Positions 18,290 to 28,028 of a stretch of 64,000 bases of DNA are shown piece after piece. The stretch is from Chitinophaga sp. MM2321 (GTDB taxonomy: Bacteria > Bacteroidota > Bacteroidia > Chitinophagales > Chitinophagaceae): positions 5,799,001 through 5,863,000 of the forward strand of contig NZ_OZ035533.1 in assembly GCF_964033635.1 (NCBI RefSeq), read 5' to 3'. Each line of letters begins with the position of its first letter. Position 1 is the stretch's first letter. The position numbers were made by a program, and so were the translations under genes. Under the pieces are notes generated by a model. It saw only the letters and a program-made list of their open reading frames with translations. It searched no databases and was not told where the DNA came from.

Positions 18290-19318
18290 TTAAATAAATC
18301 CTTTTTCAAGGGACAGAAAAGCTTCCGAAGGATGTACCTGCTGCCATAAAATGGCATATATCGCTTGTGCTACCGGCATATAAGCGCCTATCTCCCTGTT
18401 CATTTCATATATGCATTTGCTGGCGTAATATCCTTCTGCAATCATACTCAGCTCCAGCTGGGCAGCTTTTACACTATAGCCCTTTCCTATCATATTGCCG
18501 AAAGTACGGTTACGGCTATGCAGCGAATAACAGGTTACCAGCAGATCGCCCAGATAGGCACTGGCGCTATAGTTATGCAAAACCACCGGCGTACCCTGCA
18601 CCATCGCTTTCTGCTCTTCATACCGCTCCAGGAAAGTTTGCATTTCCCGGTAACAGTTGGTAATAAATACACTCAGGAAGTTATCTCCGTATTCTTGTCC
18701 GTGGGCTATGCCTGCGCCCATTGCGTAAATATTTTTAAGCACTGCAGCCAGCTGCACGCCTATCATATCCGTATTTACGATCGTTTGCAGATAGCTGCTG
18801 GCAAACTTGTCGGCCACTTCCTGTGCCTGTTCCTGGTGAACACCGGAGAAAGTCAGGTAAGACAATTTTTCATTGGCAACTTCTTCTGCATGGCATGGAC
18901 CGGTGAGTGTAAAATATTGCGTGGCCGGCAGCTGGAAAAACTGCTCCAGGTATTCGTTGATGAGTATATTCCTGCCGGGAACCAATCCTTTAATGGCGGA
19001 GATAATCCTTTTATTTTGCAGGGCGGTAGCCGGTAAGCGGCCCAGCACCTCTTCCAGGAATGCGGAGGGCACTGCCAGCACCAGCTCATCACAGGCAGCT
19101 ACAACTGCCTGCAAATCACTGCTGAGCGTCAGCAGGCTTGTATCAAAATATACAGATGTGAGATAGTGCTTGTTGTGATGACGAAGCTGGATATGACGGA
19201 TAGTATCGTCATTCCTGATCCACCAGTGGATATGATGCCCGTTATCTGTCAATATCTTTGCTAATGCTGTTGCCCAGCTACCACTCCCAATAATACCTAT
19301 GCTGTTACCCATGCTCAC
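18290..19318 (-). CDS. gpsA: Glycerol-3-phosphate dehydrogenase [NAD(P)+]
   Basis: Makes sn-glycerol 3-phosphate from dihydroxyacetone phosphate for phospholipid synthesis; cytoplasmic, 342 residues, usual length. The N-terminus has the Rossmann dinucleotide motif GIIGSGSWATALAKIL. Mid-protein there is LTGPCHAEEVA, and the catalytic Lys region reads AAVLKNIYAMGAGIAHG. The C-terminal helical domain carries RNRTFGNMIGKGYS and a MIAEGYYA segment, matching the family. The spacing to the flanking genes suggests it is transcribed alone. Confidence 0.95.
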   Translation of the reverse strand: MSMGNSIGIIGSGSWATALAKILTDNGHHIHWWIRNDDTIRHIQLRHHNKHYLTSVYFDTSLLTLSSDLQAVVAACDELVLAVPSAFLEEVLGRLPATALQNKRIISAIKGLVPGRNILINEYLEQFFQLPATQYFTLTGPCHAEEVANEKLSYLTFSGVHQEQAQEVADKFASSYLQTIVNTDMIGVQLAAVLKNIYAMGAGIAHGQEYGDNFLSVFITNCYREMQTFLERYEEQKAMVQGTPVVLHNYSASAYLGDLLVTCYSLHSRNRTFGNMIGKGYSVKAAQLELSMIAEGYYASKCIYEMNREIGAYMPVAQAIYAILWQQVHPSEAFLSLEKGFI

Positions 19319-19360
19319 AGTGCAAATTTTTACGCAAGGTAATGAAAATAGCTATCAGGA

Positions 19361-19402
19361 AAAATGCAGCCGCCGGATTGCGTTCATCCGGCGGCTGCAT
19401 TT
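19361..19402 (-). terminator. Rho-independent terminator of the export locus
   Basis: 17-bp perfect GC-rich stem (19362-19378 with 19386-19402), followed on the minus strand by a run of T. It lies 24 bp after the stop of the last adaptor gene and closes the eight-gene export locus. Confidence 0.9.
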
Positions 19403-19425
19403 ACTTTAAAACCAGTTACTGATAG

Positions 19426-20799
19426 CTATTTAGGCTGTCCTTCAAAAAGTTTGGCCTTCGGCACCACTTCTACCTTTTTACCATTGGCGAGCGTGCGCGA
19501 TACGGCACTGTAAGGGGCGCTGATCACCTGATCCCCTTCTTTCAGTCCGGAAAGGATCTGAATATTGGCATCATCCTGCACACCTGTTTTTACAGATGCC
19601 ATTTTCACCGTGTTGTCTTTCTGCAAAACAAACACCACTTCATTGACATCGGGTTTGGTGCTGGCAGCGGAACCAGGTGTGGTATTATCCTGCGCAGCAG
19701 GTTTCTTATCACCACCGTTGGTGGAATCCGCATCACGGGTAGTTACCGCATTGATGGGTATTGCCAGTACATTATTTTCATGCCTGGTTTGAATATCCAC
19801 GCTGGCGCTCATACCCGGCCGGAATGGGAAATATTTGTGCTGTGAGGGATCTATCAGATCCTGGTAGCTGCTGGTCAGGATGCGGATATGTACGATATAA
19901 CTGGTCACCTGCTCTGCTGAAGTGGTGCCGGTAGCCGTAGCCGCTCCTTTGCTGGAACTGGCAATCTGTGTAACAATGCCTTTGAAGTGACGGTTATTAT
20001 ACGCATCTACTTCAATGATGGCGGTATCGCCGTATTTAACTTTCGGGATATCATTCTCTCCTACATCTACCTGTACTTCCATGGCGTTCATATCAGCAAT
20101 ACGCAGCATTTCTGTACCGGTCATCTGTGCAGTACCTACTACACGTTCCCCTTTTTTTACAGACAGCAGGGAAATGATGCCGCTCATAGGAGCGGTGATA
20201 GTGGTACGTCCCAGGTTTTTATTGGCTTCATTCAAATTGGCCTGTGCACTCTGTACGCCAAATTTATTACTGTTTATTTGTTGTACCGCAGCATTGTAAT
20301 CCGCCAGGGATGCGAGATAGGTAGCTTCTGATGTTTCAAATTCTACCTTGGAAATTACTTTCTGTGCCAGTAATTCCTTATTACGGTTGTATGCTGCCTT
20401 GTTCTGATCCAGCCTTGCTTTGAAGGAGTTGAGTGCGGCGGCTGTATTGGCCAGCTGTGCCTGCGACTGGCTCACAGAAGCAACTGCTTTATCAACCATG
20501 GAGCCATAAATATCTCCGTATATGCGTGCCAGTACCTGCCCCCTTTTTACAGAGTCGCCTTCCAGCACTGTTAATTCGGTGATTTCGCCAGATACATCGG
20601 AGCTTACTTTTACCTCTATTTCAGGGAAAATTTTCCCGCTGGCAGTAACCACTTCAATAATATTATTCCTGGATGCTTTGTCTACAGCAACTTTTAGTGC
20701 TTCTTCCTTACCAATAACTCCTGATGCTTTTAACACCACGAGCAAAATAACAAGTGAACCAATAATGCCTATGAGCCAATAAAGTGTCTTTTTCTTCAT
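19426..20799 (-). CDS. HlyD/MacA-type periplasmic adaptor (adaptor 2)
   Basis: Periplasmic adaptor (membrane fusion protein) of 457 residues linking inner-membrane ABC permeases to a TolC channel. One N-terminal membrane helix (about 5-25), a biotinyl-lipoyl half motif (VKVSSDVSGEITELTVLEGD), a coiled-coil hairpin of about 100 residues rich in Gln/Asn/Ala, the second lipoyl half (TTITAPMSGIISLLSVKKGE), then beta-barrel and membrane-proximal domains, with an Ala/Pro/Asp-rich insert near 375. It lies 24 bp downstream of the TolC gene and is the last gene of the locus. Confidence 0.92.
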   Translation of the reverse strand: MKKKTLYWLIGIIGSLVILLVVLKASGVIGKEEALKVAVDKASRNNIIEVVTASGKIFPEIEVKVSSDVSGEITELTVLEGDSVKRGQVLARIYGDIYGSMVDKAVASVSQSQAQLANTAAALNSFKARLDQNKAAYNRNKELLAQKVISKVEFETSEATYLASLADYNAAVQQINSNKFGVQSAQANLNEANKNLGRTTITAPMSGIISLLSVKKGERVVGTAQMTGTEMLRIADMNAMEVQVDVGENDIPKVKYGDTAIIEVDAYNNRHFKGIVTQIASSSKGAATATGTTSAEQVTSYIVHIRILTSSYQDLIDPSQHKYFPFRPGMSASVDIQTRHENNVLAIPINAVTTRDADSTNGGDKKPAAQDNTTPGSAASTKPDVNEVVFVLQKDNTVKMASVKTGVQDDANIQILSGLKEGDQVISAPYSAVSRTLANGKKVEVVPKAKLFEGQPK

Positions 20800-20823
20800 A
20801 AAGCAGTTTATTTCCCGGACGTA

Positions 20824-22179
20824 TTACAGGGATATTTTTTGATCTCTGTAGAACTCCAGCAATTTCATTTTAAATATATAATCGTACTGGGCAGAAACTT
20901 TATCTATCTGCGCTCTGAATAATTTACTCTGCGTTGTAATGTAGTCAATCGTATTCAACAGTCCGAGGTTAAAGCGTTTGGTAGCAAAGTCGTAAGCTTT
21001 TTGCGCGGCCATAACTCCGGTAGAAGATGCGTTGTATTTCTGTAATGCTGCTACCGCGTTGGCATGTGCGGTATAAATATCCTGCTTTAATTGTTGGTTA
21101 TCGATGTCACGGGTCAGCTGTTCGTTATAAAGATTTACTTTCGATTTGGCAACGGTGGTACGTTGTTGGCCGCCATTAAAAATGGGGATGCTTATTCCCA
21201 GTCCTATCGTTTTATAGAAGGTATTATCCAGCTGTTTTCCGAATGGCATTAATTTTCCTGATGCAATATCCTCAAAATTGTTCGCATAATTGGTAGATAA
21301 ACTACCGTTGATGGTCAACCGGGGATATAATTGCGCCTTGTTAGCTTTCAGCATTTTTTCTGCGCTCCTGATCCTGAGTTCATCTGACTTTGCCAGGGGA
21401 TAGTTTGTTAATGCTACGCTGTATACCATTTCCGGGGCCATTTCTGCCAGGGGGGCCACTGTCAGGCTAGCAACATTTTCCGGGATTTCCGGTTGAAAAG
21501 GAATGTCAAAGCCCAGGTTCAGGTATGCTTTCATTTGCAATACAGACAGGATCACATTATTCTGGGCAGTTACCAGGCTGGTACTATCCTGTGCCAGCTG
21601 TGCTTCCAGATCGGCCTGATTGCTTTCCGGTACTGAACCGGCATTCACCAGTTTCTTTGTATTTTCCAGGTTAGAGGTGGTCAGTTTTACCTGTACCTCA
21701 TTCACTTTCACCTGTTCATTATTAAGCAGGATCTGTAAAAAAGCGGTAGCTACATTAAAGGCGAGGTCGTTTCTTGCTTTTTGTAACAGAAAACTATTTG
21801 ATTCCGCATCCAGTTTGTTGGCGGCGATTGTATTCTGTTTGCTGAACCAGTTAAAAAGATCTCCGCTCAAATTCAGATTTCCCTGGCTGCTGAATATGGA
21901 CTGACTTACATAGCCGTTGGTCTGCAAACTGGGTGTTCTACCATCTGAGTAGCCGGCGCCTATGCTTCCGTTTACATTAGGAAGCAAGCCAAGGCGACTT
22001 TGTTGCAAAGTGAGTTCAGACAAGCGTTTCTGCAATACCTGCTGTTTCACCTGTAAATTATTTTGCAGCGCATAATCAACACAGCGTTGCAAACTCCACG
22101 TATCCTGCGCTACAGCTGGTGTTATGTTAGCAAACATGAATAAAACCAGGAAAATTCCTGCGATTTGGGATATTCTCAT
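20824..22179 (-). CDS. TolC family outer-membrane efflux protein
   Basis: Outer-membrane channel of 451 residues from the chosen start, with signal peptide MRISQIAGIFLVLFMFANIT and cleavage after AVA-Q. The frame is open to 22287, but the 36 extra residues precede a clean signal peptide, so the ATG at 22179 is preferred. The body shows the two outer-membrane-factor repeats: LQRCVDYALQNNLQVKQ at the start, paired long helices, and a second half beginning near LAKSDELRIRSAEKML. It is the only outer-membrane channel in the locus, so it must serve both adaptors if they act as exporters. Confidence 0.93.
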   Translation of the reverse strand: MRISQIAGIFLVLFMFANITPAVAQDTWSLQRCVDYALQNNLQVKQQVLQKRLSELTLQQSRLGLLPNVNGSIGAGYSDGRTPSLQTNGYVSQSIFSSQGNLNLSGDLFNWFSKQNTIAANKLDAESNSFLLQKARNDLAFNVATAFLQILLNNEQVKVNEVQVKLTTSNLENTKKLVNAGSVPESNQADLEAQLAQDSTSLVTAQNNVILSVLQMKAYLNLGFDIPFQPEIPENVASLTVAPLAEMAPEMVYSVALTNYPLAKSDELRIRSAEKMLKANKAQLYPRLTINGSLSTNYANNFEDIASGKLMPFGKQLDNTFYKTIGLGISIPIFNGGQQRTTVAKSKVNLYNEQLTRDIDNQQLKQDIYTAHANAVAALQKYNASSTGVMAAQKAYDFATKRFNLGLLNTIDYITTQSKLFRAQIDKVSAQYDYIFKMKLLEFYRDQKISL

Positions 22180-22328
22180 AGCATGCCAAAAATATAATAA
22201 TTGTAATGATACTTTTCCACCCTTCTTGATAGAAGGCAAAATTTTAGTAGGTATGGCATCATACTCCACTAATTGAGTGTACAACATAATCTTTTTTTTA
22301 CAGATTTTTCAAAAGAGACCCGCCTTTC

Positions 22329-22994
22329 TTACCCTTGTATACGTCCATCACGGATCTGGATAATACGGTTACCATAGGTGGCATTCACATCAGAATGGGT
22401 AACCTGGATAATGGTGATCTTATCCTGATCATTCAGGTGTTTAAAAAGCTGCATAATCACTTTGGCCTGGTCAGAATGCAGGTTCCCGGTAGGTTCATCC
22501 GCCAGGATCACGCGGGGTTCGCCCACAATGGCACGGGCAATGCCTACCAGCTGTTGTTGTCCGCCGGATAACTGGCTGGGGAACAGGTCTTTCTTGGCCA
22601 CCATGTTAAAGCGATCCAGGACATCCGCCACCCGGCTTTTTCTTTCAGCTCCCGGGATGTTCTTATACAGTAAAGGGGTTTCAATGTTTTCGTATACGGT
22701 CAACTCGTCAATCAGGTGGTAGGCCTGAAAAACGAAACCTATGGCGCCCCGGTGCAGCTGGGTACGTTTCTTTTCATTCATCCTGTCTACCCGCTCTCCC
22801 TGAAACAGATATTGTCCTTCAGAAGGTTCTTCCAGCAGCCCCATAATATGCAGCAGTGTTGATTTACCGGAACCTGACGGGCCCATAATTGAAACAAACT
22901 CTCCTTCGTGGATAGTAAGATCAATGTCTTTTAATATATCGTTCTTTCCAAATCCAACCGGATAATGCTTTGAAATTTTCTGTAGTTCTATCAT
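22329..22994 (-). CDS. ABC transporter ATP-binding protein, LolD/MacB type (ATPase 2)
   Basis: Nucleotide-binding subunit of 221 residues. Walker A is GPSGSGKST, the Q-loop is in [11 protein letters not shown], the signature is [14 protein letters not shown] and Walker B is VILADEP. Two changes from the usual MacB/LolD pattern stand out: the signature is followed by L instead of R, and the D-loop reads NLHS instead of NLDS (His near residue 173). The switch His is present (THSD). It probably pairs with the permease encoded 42 bp upstream at 23037-25442. Confidence 0.93.
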   Translation of the reverse strand: MIELQKISKHYPVGFGKNDILKDIDLTIHEGEFVSIMGPSGSGKSTLLHIMGLLEEPSEGQYLFQGERVDRMNEKKRTQLHRGAIGFVFQAYHLIDELTVYENIETPLLYKNIPGAERKSRVADVLDRFNMVAKKDLFPSQLSGGQQQLVGIARAIVGEPRVILADEPTGNLHSDQAKVIMQLFKHLNDQDKITIIQVTHSDVNATYGNRIIQIRDGRIQG

Positions 22995-23036
22995 GATTGA
23001 TATCTGTTTAAGATGAATGGTAGTTTTTTCCGTTTA

Positions 23037-25442
23037 TTAATCCCGGCTCAGGCTCTTCACCGGGTTGGTCATGGCCGCTTTCACCGACTGCATACTGACC
23101 GTTATAAAAGCAATACCTGTTGCCAGCACACCAGTGACGGCAAATACCCACCAATGAATGTGTACATGGAATTCAAATCCCTGCAACCATTGCTGCATCA
23201 GGTACCAGGCTACCGGCGATGCTATCACTACTGCCACCAGCACCAGTTTAAGAAAGTCTTTGGACAATAGCAGCACAATACCGCTCACGGAAGCGCCCAA
23301 CACTTTCCGTATCCCGATCTCTTTCCTTCGCTGTGCCATCACCATTACCGCTATCGCGAACAGGCCCATGCAGGAAATGATTACCGCCAGTACGGCGCCG
23401 CTCATAAAGATCCTGGAAAATCGTTCTTCACCCTTGTATAACCTGTTGGCATTTTCATCCAGGAAGGAGGCTTCATGCTCAACCAGCGGGTTGATCTCTT
23501 TCCATATTCCCTGGATATTTTTCAGCGTTCCCACAGGATTGTGGCTTTGTACTTTCACAAAAATATAGCCGAGGCCCGATGGATCGTTCATAATCATCAT
23601 CAGCGGCTCAATCTTTTTATGTAGCGATTCATAATGATAATCCTGTACCACGCCTATTACATGCATGGGGGCATCACTTATGTTCAGGATGGCGCCCAGC
23701 GGTTCTTTTTCGCCCAGTTGTTTTGCCATTTGTTCGTTGATCACCACTGCTGTAGTATCGGCGCCAAAGCCTCTCGAAAAGTCACGCCCAGCCATCATTT
23801 TAAGGTCCAGTGTCTGACTGTAATCATAGTCCACTTCGATGCATTGTGCGGAGACGTCCCTTCCTTTGTAACTGAAACCCCGGACCCATCTACCACTGGA
23901 GCCATCCTTTCCCAATCCAAGATTGAGCATACCGGCAGTAACGCTTTGTACTTCCGGTGATTGTGCAAGGTGGTTGCGCAATGCTGTTAATGCCGCCGGC
24001 GGAGCATTGTCTACAGGAATGCTGATCACCTGCGTGGTATTATAGCCTAACGGGGTGGCACGTATGAAATCAAGCTGTTGCCATATGATAGTGGTACAAC
24101 TAATAAGCAGTACAGCAACAATGAACTGTACCACAATAAGCCCGTTGCGCAGGGTGCTGCCGCGGGCCATGCTCACCCTTCCTTTCAACACCTGTACGAT
24201 ATTGAAACGGGCCACCTTCCAGGCGGGATAACCCCCTGCCAGCAAGGTAACCACAAAGAAGGCAGCAGCGGTACCCAGTAGCAACCAGCCATTGGCAAAT
24301 AATCCCAGCTTCAGGTTATGCCCGAAGGCCGTATTGTAATAAGGTAATAACAGTACCGTCATTACCAGGCTTAAAAGCAACGCGATAAAACACAACAGGA
24401 ATGCCTCCGCCCAGAACTGCACCAGCAATTGCTTATCCATTGCACCAAGGGCCTTCCTCAATCCTATCTCACTGCCACGGGTAAACGCTCTCGCAATGGA
24501 CAGGTTAATAAAATTAATACAGGCAATGCTGATCACCATCACCGCCAGGATCACCATCAACCAGGGATAGAAACGATTCATACCGCTATAAAAACTGCTT
24601 TGTGGATTCAGGTGAAAATCTTTCAGGGGAATGGTCTTCAGCAGCAGCAGCTCTCCTTCCTTGCCCGGCGCGCTGCCTTCTTTCCTGATGGATTCAATTT
24701 TCTCTGCATAATACTTATGTACTACCGACGGCGTGCTTTTTTCAAAAGAGGCAGCGGCTACAGCTGGTTCCAGCTGGGCAAAAAGGGGATAGTTAGCTAC
24801 ATCCCAGGTATTACGGACCTCCTGGTAATCAGGAACATTTTCAAACCGGGAAAGCATATCAAAGGTAATAGATGAATTATCCGGCAGGTCATCCGCAACA
24901 GCAGATACAATGAAAGGGCGCCAGGTTTTCTCAATATTTACCTCGATGGTTTTGCCAATAGCTTCCTCATTTTTGAATAAAGCCGACGCGGCTTTTTTTG
25001 TGATCACCAACTGGTTAAGTTGCTGTAGCGCATCAGTGCTGCTACCTTCTAACAATGGGAAGGTAAACATCTGCAAAAAATCTGCATCTACCATTTCAAC
25101 ATCAAAATAGTAGTGGTTATTACCATAGCGCACCGGCATATTCCCGCCTCCTATGCGCGAAGTACGTTTTACACCAGCTACCTCTTTGCGCAACACATCC
25201 ATCAGTGGTGCAGCCATACTGGTGCTGGTCTTCATCCCCTTTGCCGTATGGTCTTCGCGGTATACCTGGTAAATGTCTTTCCCGTTCTGATGAAAATTAT
25301 CGTATGTCCATTGCCGGTAGGCCGTGAGTGATAGTAATAAAGCTGCACAAATAGCAGTACTCATACCCACGATGTTAACAACAGCAAATACTTTTTGCTT
25401 CAGCAAAGTCCTCCACGCAATTTTCAGGTAGTTTGTCAACAT
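23037..25442 (-). CDS. FtsX/MacB-type ABC permease (permease 3)
   Basis: Inner-membrane permease of 801 residues with the duplicated layout common in Bacteroidota: N-terminal membrane helix (AWRTLLKQKVFAVVNIVGMS), a large periplasmic MacB-PCD domain (about 45-270), three helices of a first FtsX domain (about 285-420, with GSEIGLRKALGA), a second periplasmic domain, and a C-terminal FtsX domain ending in RRKEIGIRKVLGASVSGIV and NPVKSLSRD. It is closely similar in layout and end sequence to permease 1 (28029-30389). A 187-bp gap separates it from permease 2 upstream. Confidence 0.92.
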   Translation of the reverse strand: MLTNYLKIAWRTLLKQKVFAVVNIVGMSTAICAALLLSLTAYRQWTYDNFHQNGKDIYQVYREDHTAKGMKTSTSMAAPLMDVLRKEVAGVKRTSRIGGGNMPVRYGNNHYYFDVEMVDADFLQMFTFPLLEGSSTDALQQLNQLVITKKAASALFKNEEAIGKTIEVNIEKTWRPFIVSAVADDLPDNSSITFDMLSRFENVPDYQEVRNTWDVANYPLFAQLEPAVAAASFEKSTPSVVHKYYAEKIESIRKEGSAPGKEGELLLLKTIPLKDFHLNPQSSFYSGMNRFYPWLMVILAVMVISIACINFINLSIARAFTRGSEIGLRKALGAMDKQLLVQFWAEAFLLCFIALLLSLVMTVLLLPYYNTAFGHNLKLGLFANGWLLLGTAAAFFVVTLLAGGYPAWKVARFNIVQVLKGRVSMARGSTLRNGLIVVQFIVAVLLISCTTIIWQQLDFIRATPLGYNTTQVISIPVDNAPPAALTALRNHLAQSPEVQSVTAGMLNLGLGKDGSSGRWVRGFSYKGRDVSAQCIEVDYDYSQTLDLKMMAGRDFSRGFGADTTAVVINEQMAKQLGEKEPLGAILNISDAPMHVIGVVQDYHYESLHKKIEPLMMIMNDPSGLGYIFVKVQSHNPVGTLKNIQGIWKEINPLVEHEASFLDENANRLYKGEERFSRIFMSGAVLAVIISCMGLFAIAVMVMAQRRKEIGIRKVLGASVSGIVLLLSKDFLKLVLVAVVIASPVAWYLMQQWLQGFEFHVHIHWWVFAVTGVLATGIAFITVSMQSVKAAMTNPVKSLSRD

Positions 25443-25560
25443 AAACTCAAATTAAATGATCTCATTTTATTCTGAAAAAAGAAAACAAGGTGTGTAAATA
25501 CACCCCCTGGTTTGCTGTTCACTTGTTATTCTACTCGTAATTTTATTGCTCTTATTTTAT

Positions 25561-25590
25561 GGAAGTAACCACTTTCCATAGCTTACTTCC
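25561..25590. other. Hairpin in the gap between permease genes
   Basis: GGAAGTAA and TTACTTCC form an 8-bp stem with a 14-nt loop in the 187-bp gap between permease 2 and permease 3. There is no T-run, so it is not a standard terminator; it could partly uncouple the two halves of the locus or mark an internal promoter region. Confidence 0.35.
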
Positions 25591-25629
25591 TGCTGATTTT
25601 ATGCAGTGAAATAAGAGCTGGCTGTTTGT

Positions 25630-28017
25630 TTAGTCGTTCCTCAAAGTGTTTACCGGATTGCTGTTTGCGGCCCGCCAGGTTTGTGAAACAATGGCCAGCA
25701 TGGCTATGGACAGCATTGCGGCAAAGCCGCCTATCAATGTAAAAGCACCGATACTTACCCGTTGGGTGAAGATCCGCAGAAACAGGCTGCTGCCCAGATA
25801 GCCCAGTGGCAAGGCAATGGCGCCGGCTATAATAATCAGCCGCAGGTAATTTTTTGATAACAATACCACCAGGTTGGTAACACCCGCACCCATTACTTTA
25901 CGGATGCCTATTTCTTTTCTACGGATAAAAGTGGTGTAAGACACCATCCCCAGCAAGCCCAATGCAGCTATCAGTGTGATCATAAACACGAGGAATCCCA
26001 GCATGGATACCGTATCTCCCCCACTATTCCTGTTGTACAACTGGTCATACATCCATTCGGATGAAAAGATTTCACCAGGATGCATGGCCTCCCATGATTT
26101 CTTCACTTCGGCTATCAGTTGCGCGTCATTGCCCCTGTCTACCAATAGTTGCAACTGGTGAAAATCTTTGGGTATAAAACGTATAGCCATGGGTAGTACA
26201 GGTACTTCAATAGGTTGATAATTGAAATCCTTTACCACACCTGTTATATTCACCTGCACTGAATCAGACAGCCATATCGTTTTACCGATGGCGTCTGCCG
26301 GTGTTTTTATGCCCATTACATTCACTGCTTTTTCATTTACAATGATGTATTGTTCTTTTTCTTTAGCCGCTGCCATTGGAAATCCGCTACCAGCCAGCAA
26401 TTTCAGGTGCATTACTTTTAAAAAATCTTCATCCGCTGCATAGTATCCCAACTCAAGGTCCTGGTTGTTGGCTGTTTTTACTTTGCAAAAACTGCTGTGC
26501 CGCGGCATTCCCAGTGTTCCGGAACTGGCTGTAATCATCTCCACTCCTTTTATCTGCATCATCCGGTCTTTCATCAACTGGTAATCAACATCTGCCAATG
26601 GTACATTCAGTACATTATCACGGTTGAATCCCATATCCACCACCGCTTTAAAAGAAAACTGCCGGTATACGGTTACAAAAAAGATCACTGCCGTAAGGGA
26701 CAAAGTAAATTGTATAACGATCAGTGTTTTCCTTAATCCCAGGCCACCAAACAGTTTTATATCCACCATGTTTCGCAGCACTTTGGCCGGTTGAAAAGAC
26801 GACAATGCCCATGCTGGTATAATTCCGGCCAAAACACCGGTGGCTACGCTGAATACCAGGAACCAGGATAACAGGCCAAGGTCAATACGACCATTGGGTA
26901 TTATTTCCCTGCCAAACGCAGTATATTCCCGGAACAATATCAGCAACCCGATAGCCAGTACCAGCGACAACAGGCACATGACTACAGACTCTATAATAAA
27001 TTGCATAAATACCTGCCAGCGCAAGGCGCCGTTGACCTTACGTACACCCACCTCCCGCGCTCTTTGCAAGGAACGTACAATGGACAGGTTGGTATAATTA
27101 AAGCAGGCACATAAAAGAATGGCAAAGGCTACTCCCAGTCCCGCCAGTATTTTTGCCCAGGGGGGCCCGACATCAATATCATTATACAATTCCCGGGAAG
27201 GCGTGATCTTGCTGAGTGCCTGCGGTGTAAACACGATTGCCGTACGGTTCTCTTTCGGCCCTTGTTCATAATGTTGCGACAGCCCCGCCAGTGCATGCGC
27301 CAGGGTGGTTCCTTTTACCCCCGGCTGCAATACCACATAGGTATAATCATCCTGGAAAACATTCCAGTCGTGCAGCCTTTCCGGCAGTGCTTTGCTTTGC
27401 TCCAATGCAGGTACCGTAGACATCGATGCATATGCATCGTAGGCGATGTGCGATAATCCCGGAGGAGGGGCCATCACACCGGTTACAATATAATCGCCGA
27501 ACTTATCAGTATGAATCACTTTCCCCATCGGATCACTATGCCCAAAAAATCGTTCCGCTGCCACCGCAGAAAGGATAATGCTGTTGGGTTCCTTCAGGGC
27601 TGTCACCGGGTTACCTGCTGCCAGCTTAAAACCGAAAACATCAAAAAACGATGGCTCCGTAAAAGCTGCCTGGATGCCCAGCTTCTTTTTTCCTATCATC
27701 ACATCTCCGGATAATACCCCGTAAATGTTTACCTGCTTTTCTATAATGCTATAATCCGTGCGGAGGGCTTCTCCCAGCGCCAACGGTACACTTGCCATAT
27801 GATACTTACGCCCATCCGGTAGCTGCACCTTCGACGTAATGCGCCAGGTACGCGCTGTAGCCGGATGAAATTTATCATAGCTCAAATCTTTTTTGGTAGA
27901 CATCAGCACCATCAGACATACCATCATACTCACTGCCAGCCCCGCAATGTTAACGAAGGAAAACATCTTCTGCCGCCGGAGATTTCTGAATGTTATGAAG
28001 AAGTAACGTAAAAGCAT
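25630..28017 (-). CDS. FtsX/MacB-type ABC permease (permease 2)
   Basis: Inner-membrane permease of 795 residues: N-terminal helix (ITFRNLRRQKMFSFVNIAGLAVS), periplasmic domain, FtsX helices (REVGVRKVNGALRWQVFMQF), second periplasmic domain and C-terminal FtsX domain with RRKEIGIRKVMGAGVTNLVVLL, ending in NPVNTLRND. It is more distant from permeases 1 and 3 than they are from each other. It starts 11 bp downstream of the permease 1 stop, so they are cotranscribed. ATP would come from ATPase 1, ATPase 2 or both. Confidence 0.92.
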   Translation of the reverse strand: MLLRYFFITFRNLRRQKMFSFVNIAGLAVSMMVCLMVLMSTKKDLSYDKFHPATARTWRITSKVQLPDGRKYHMASVPLALGEALRTDYSIIEKQVNIYGVLSGDVMIGKKKLGIQAAFTEPSFFDVFGFKLAAGNPVTALKEPNSIILSAVAAERFFGHSDPMGKVIHTDKFGDYIVTGVMAPPPGLSHIAYDAYASMSTVPALEQSKALPERLHDWNVFQDDYTYVVLQPGVKGTTLAHALAGLSQHYEQGPKENRTAIVFTPQALSKITPSRELYNDIDVGPPWAKILAGLGVAFAILLCACFNYTNLSIVRSLQRAREVGVRKVNGALRWQVFMQFIIESVVMCLLSLVLAIGLLILFREYTAFGREIIPNGRIDLGLLSWFLVFSVATGVLAGIIPAWALSSFQPAKVLRNMVDIKLFGGLGLRKTLIVIQFTLSLTAVIFFVTVYRQFSFKAVVDMGFNRDNVLNVPLADVDYQLMKDRMMQIKGVEMITASSGTLGMPRHSSFCKVKTANNQDLELGYYAADEDFLKVMHLKLLAGSGFPMAAAKEKEQYIIVNEKAVNVMGIKTPADAIGKTIWLSDSVQVNITGVVKDFNYQPIEVPVLPMAIRFIPKDFHQLQLLVDRGNDAQLIAEVKKSWEAMHPGEIFSSEWMYDQLYNRNSGGDTVSMLGFLVFMITLIAALGLLGMVSYTTFIRRKEIGIRKVMGAGVTNLVVLLSKNYLRLIIIAGAIALPLGYLGSSLFLRIFTQRVSIGAFTLIGGFAAMLSIAMLAIVSQTWRAANSNPVNTLRND

Positions 28018-28028
28018 ATACGTAAATA

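Noticed and set aside
18365..19036. Open frame of 223 codons antisense to gpsA
   Set aside because: gpsA is complete and conserved on the other strand; the frame shows no family features.
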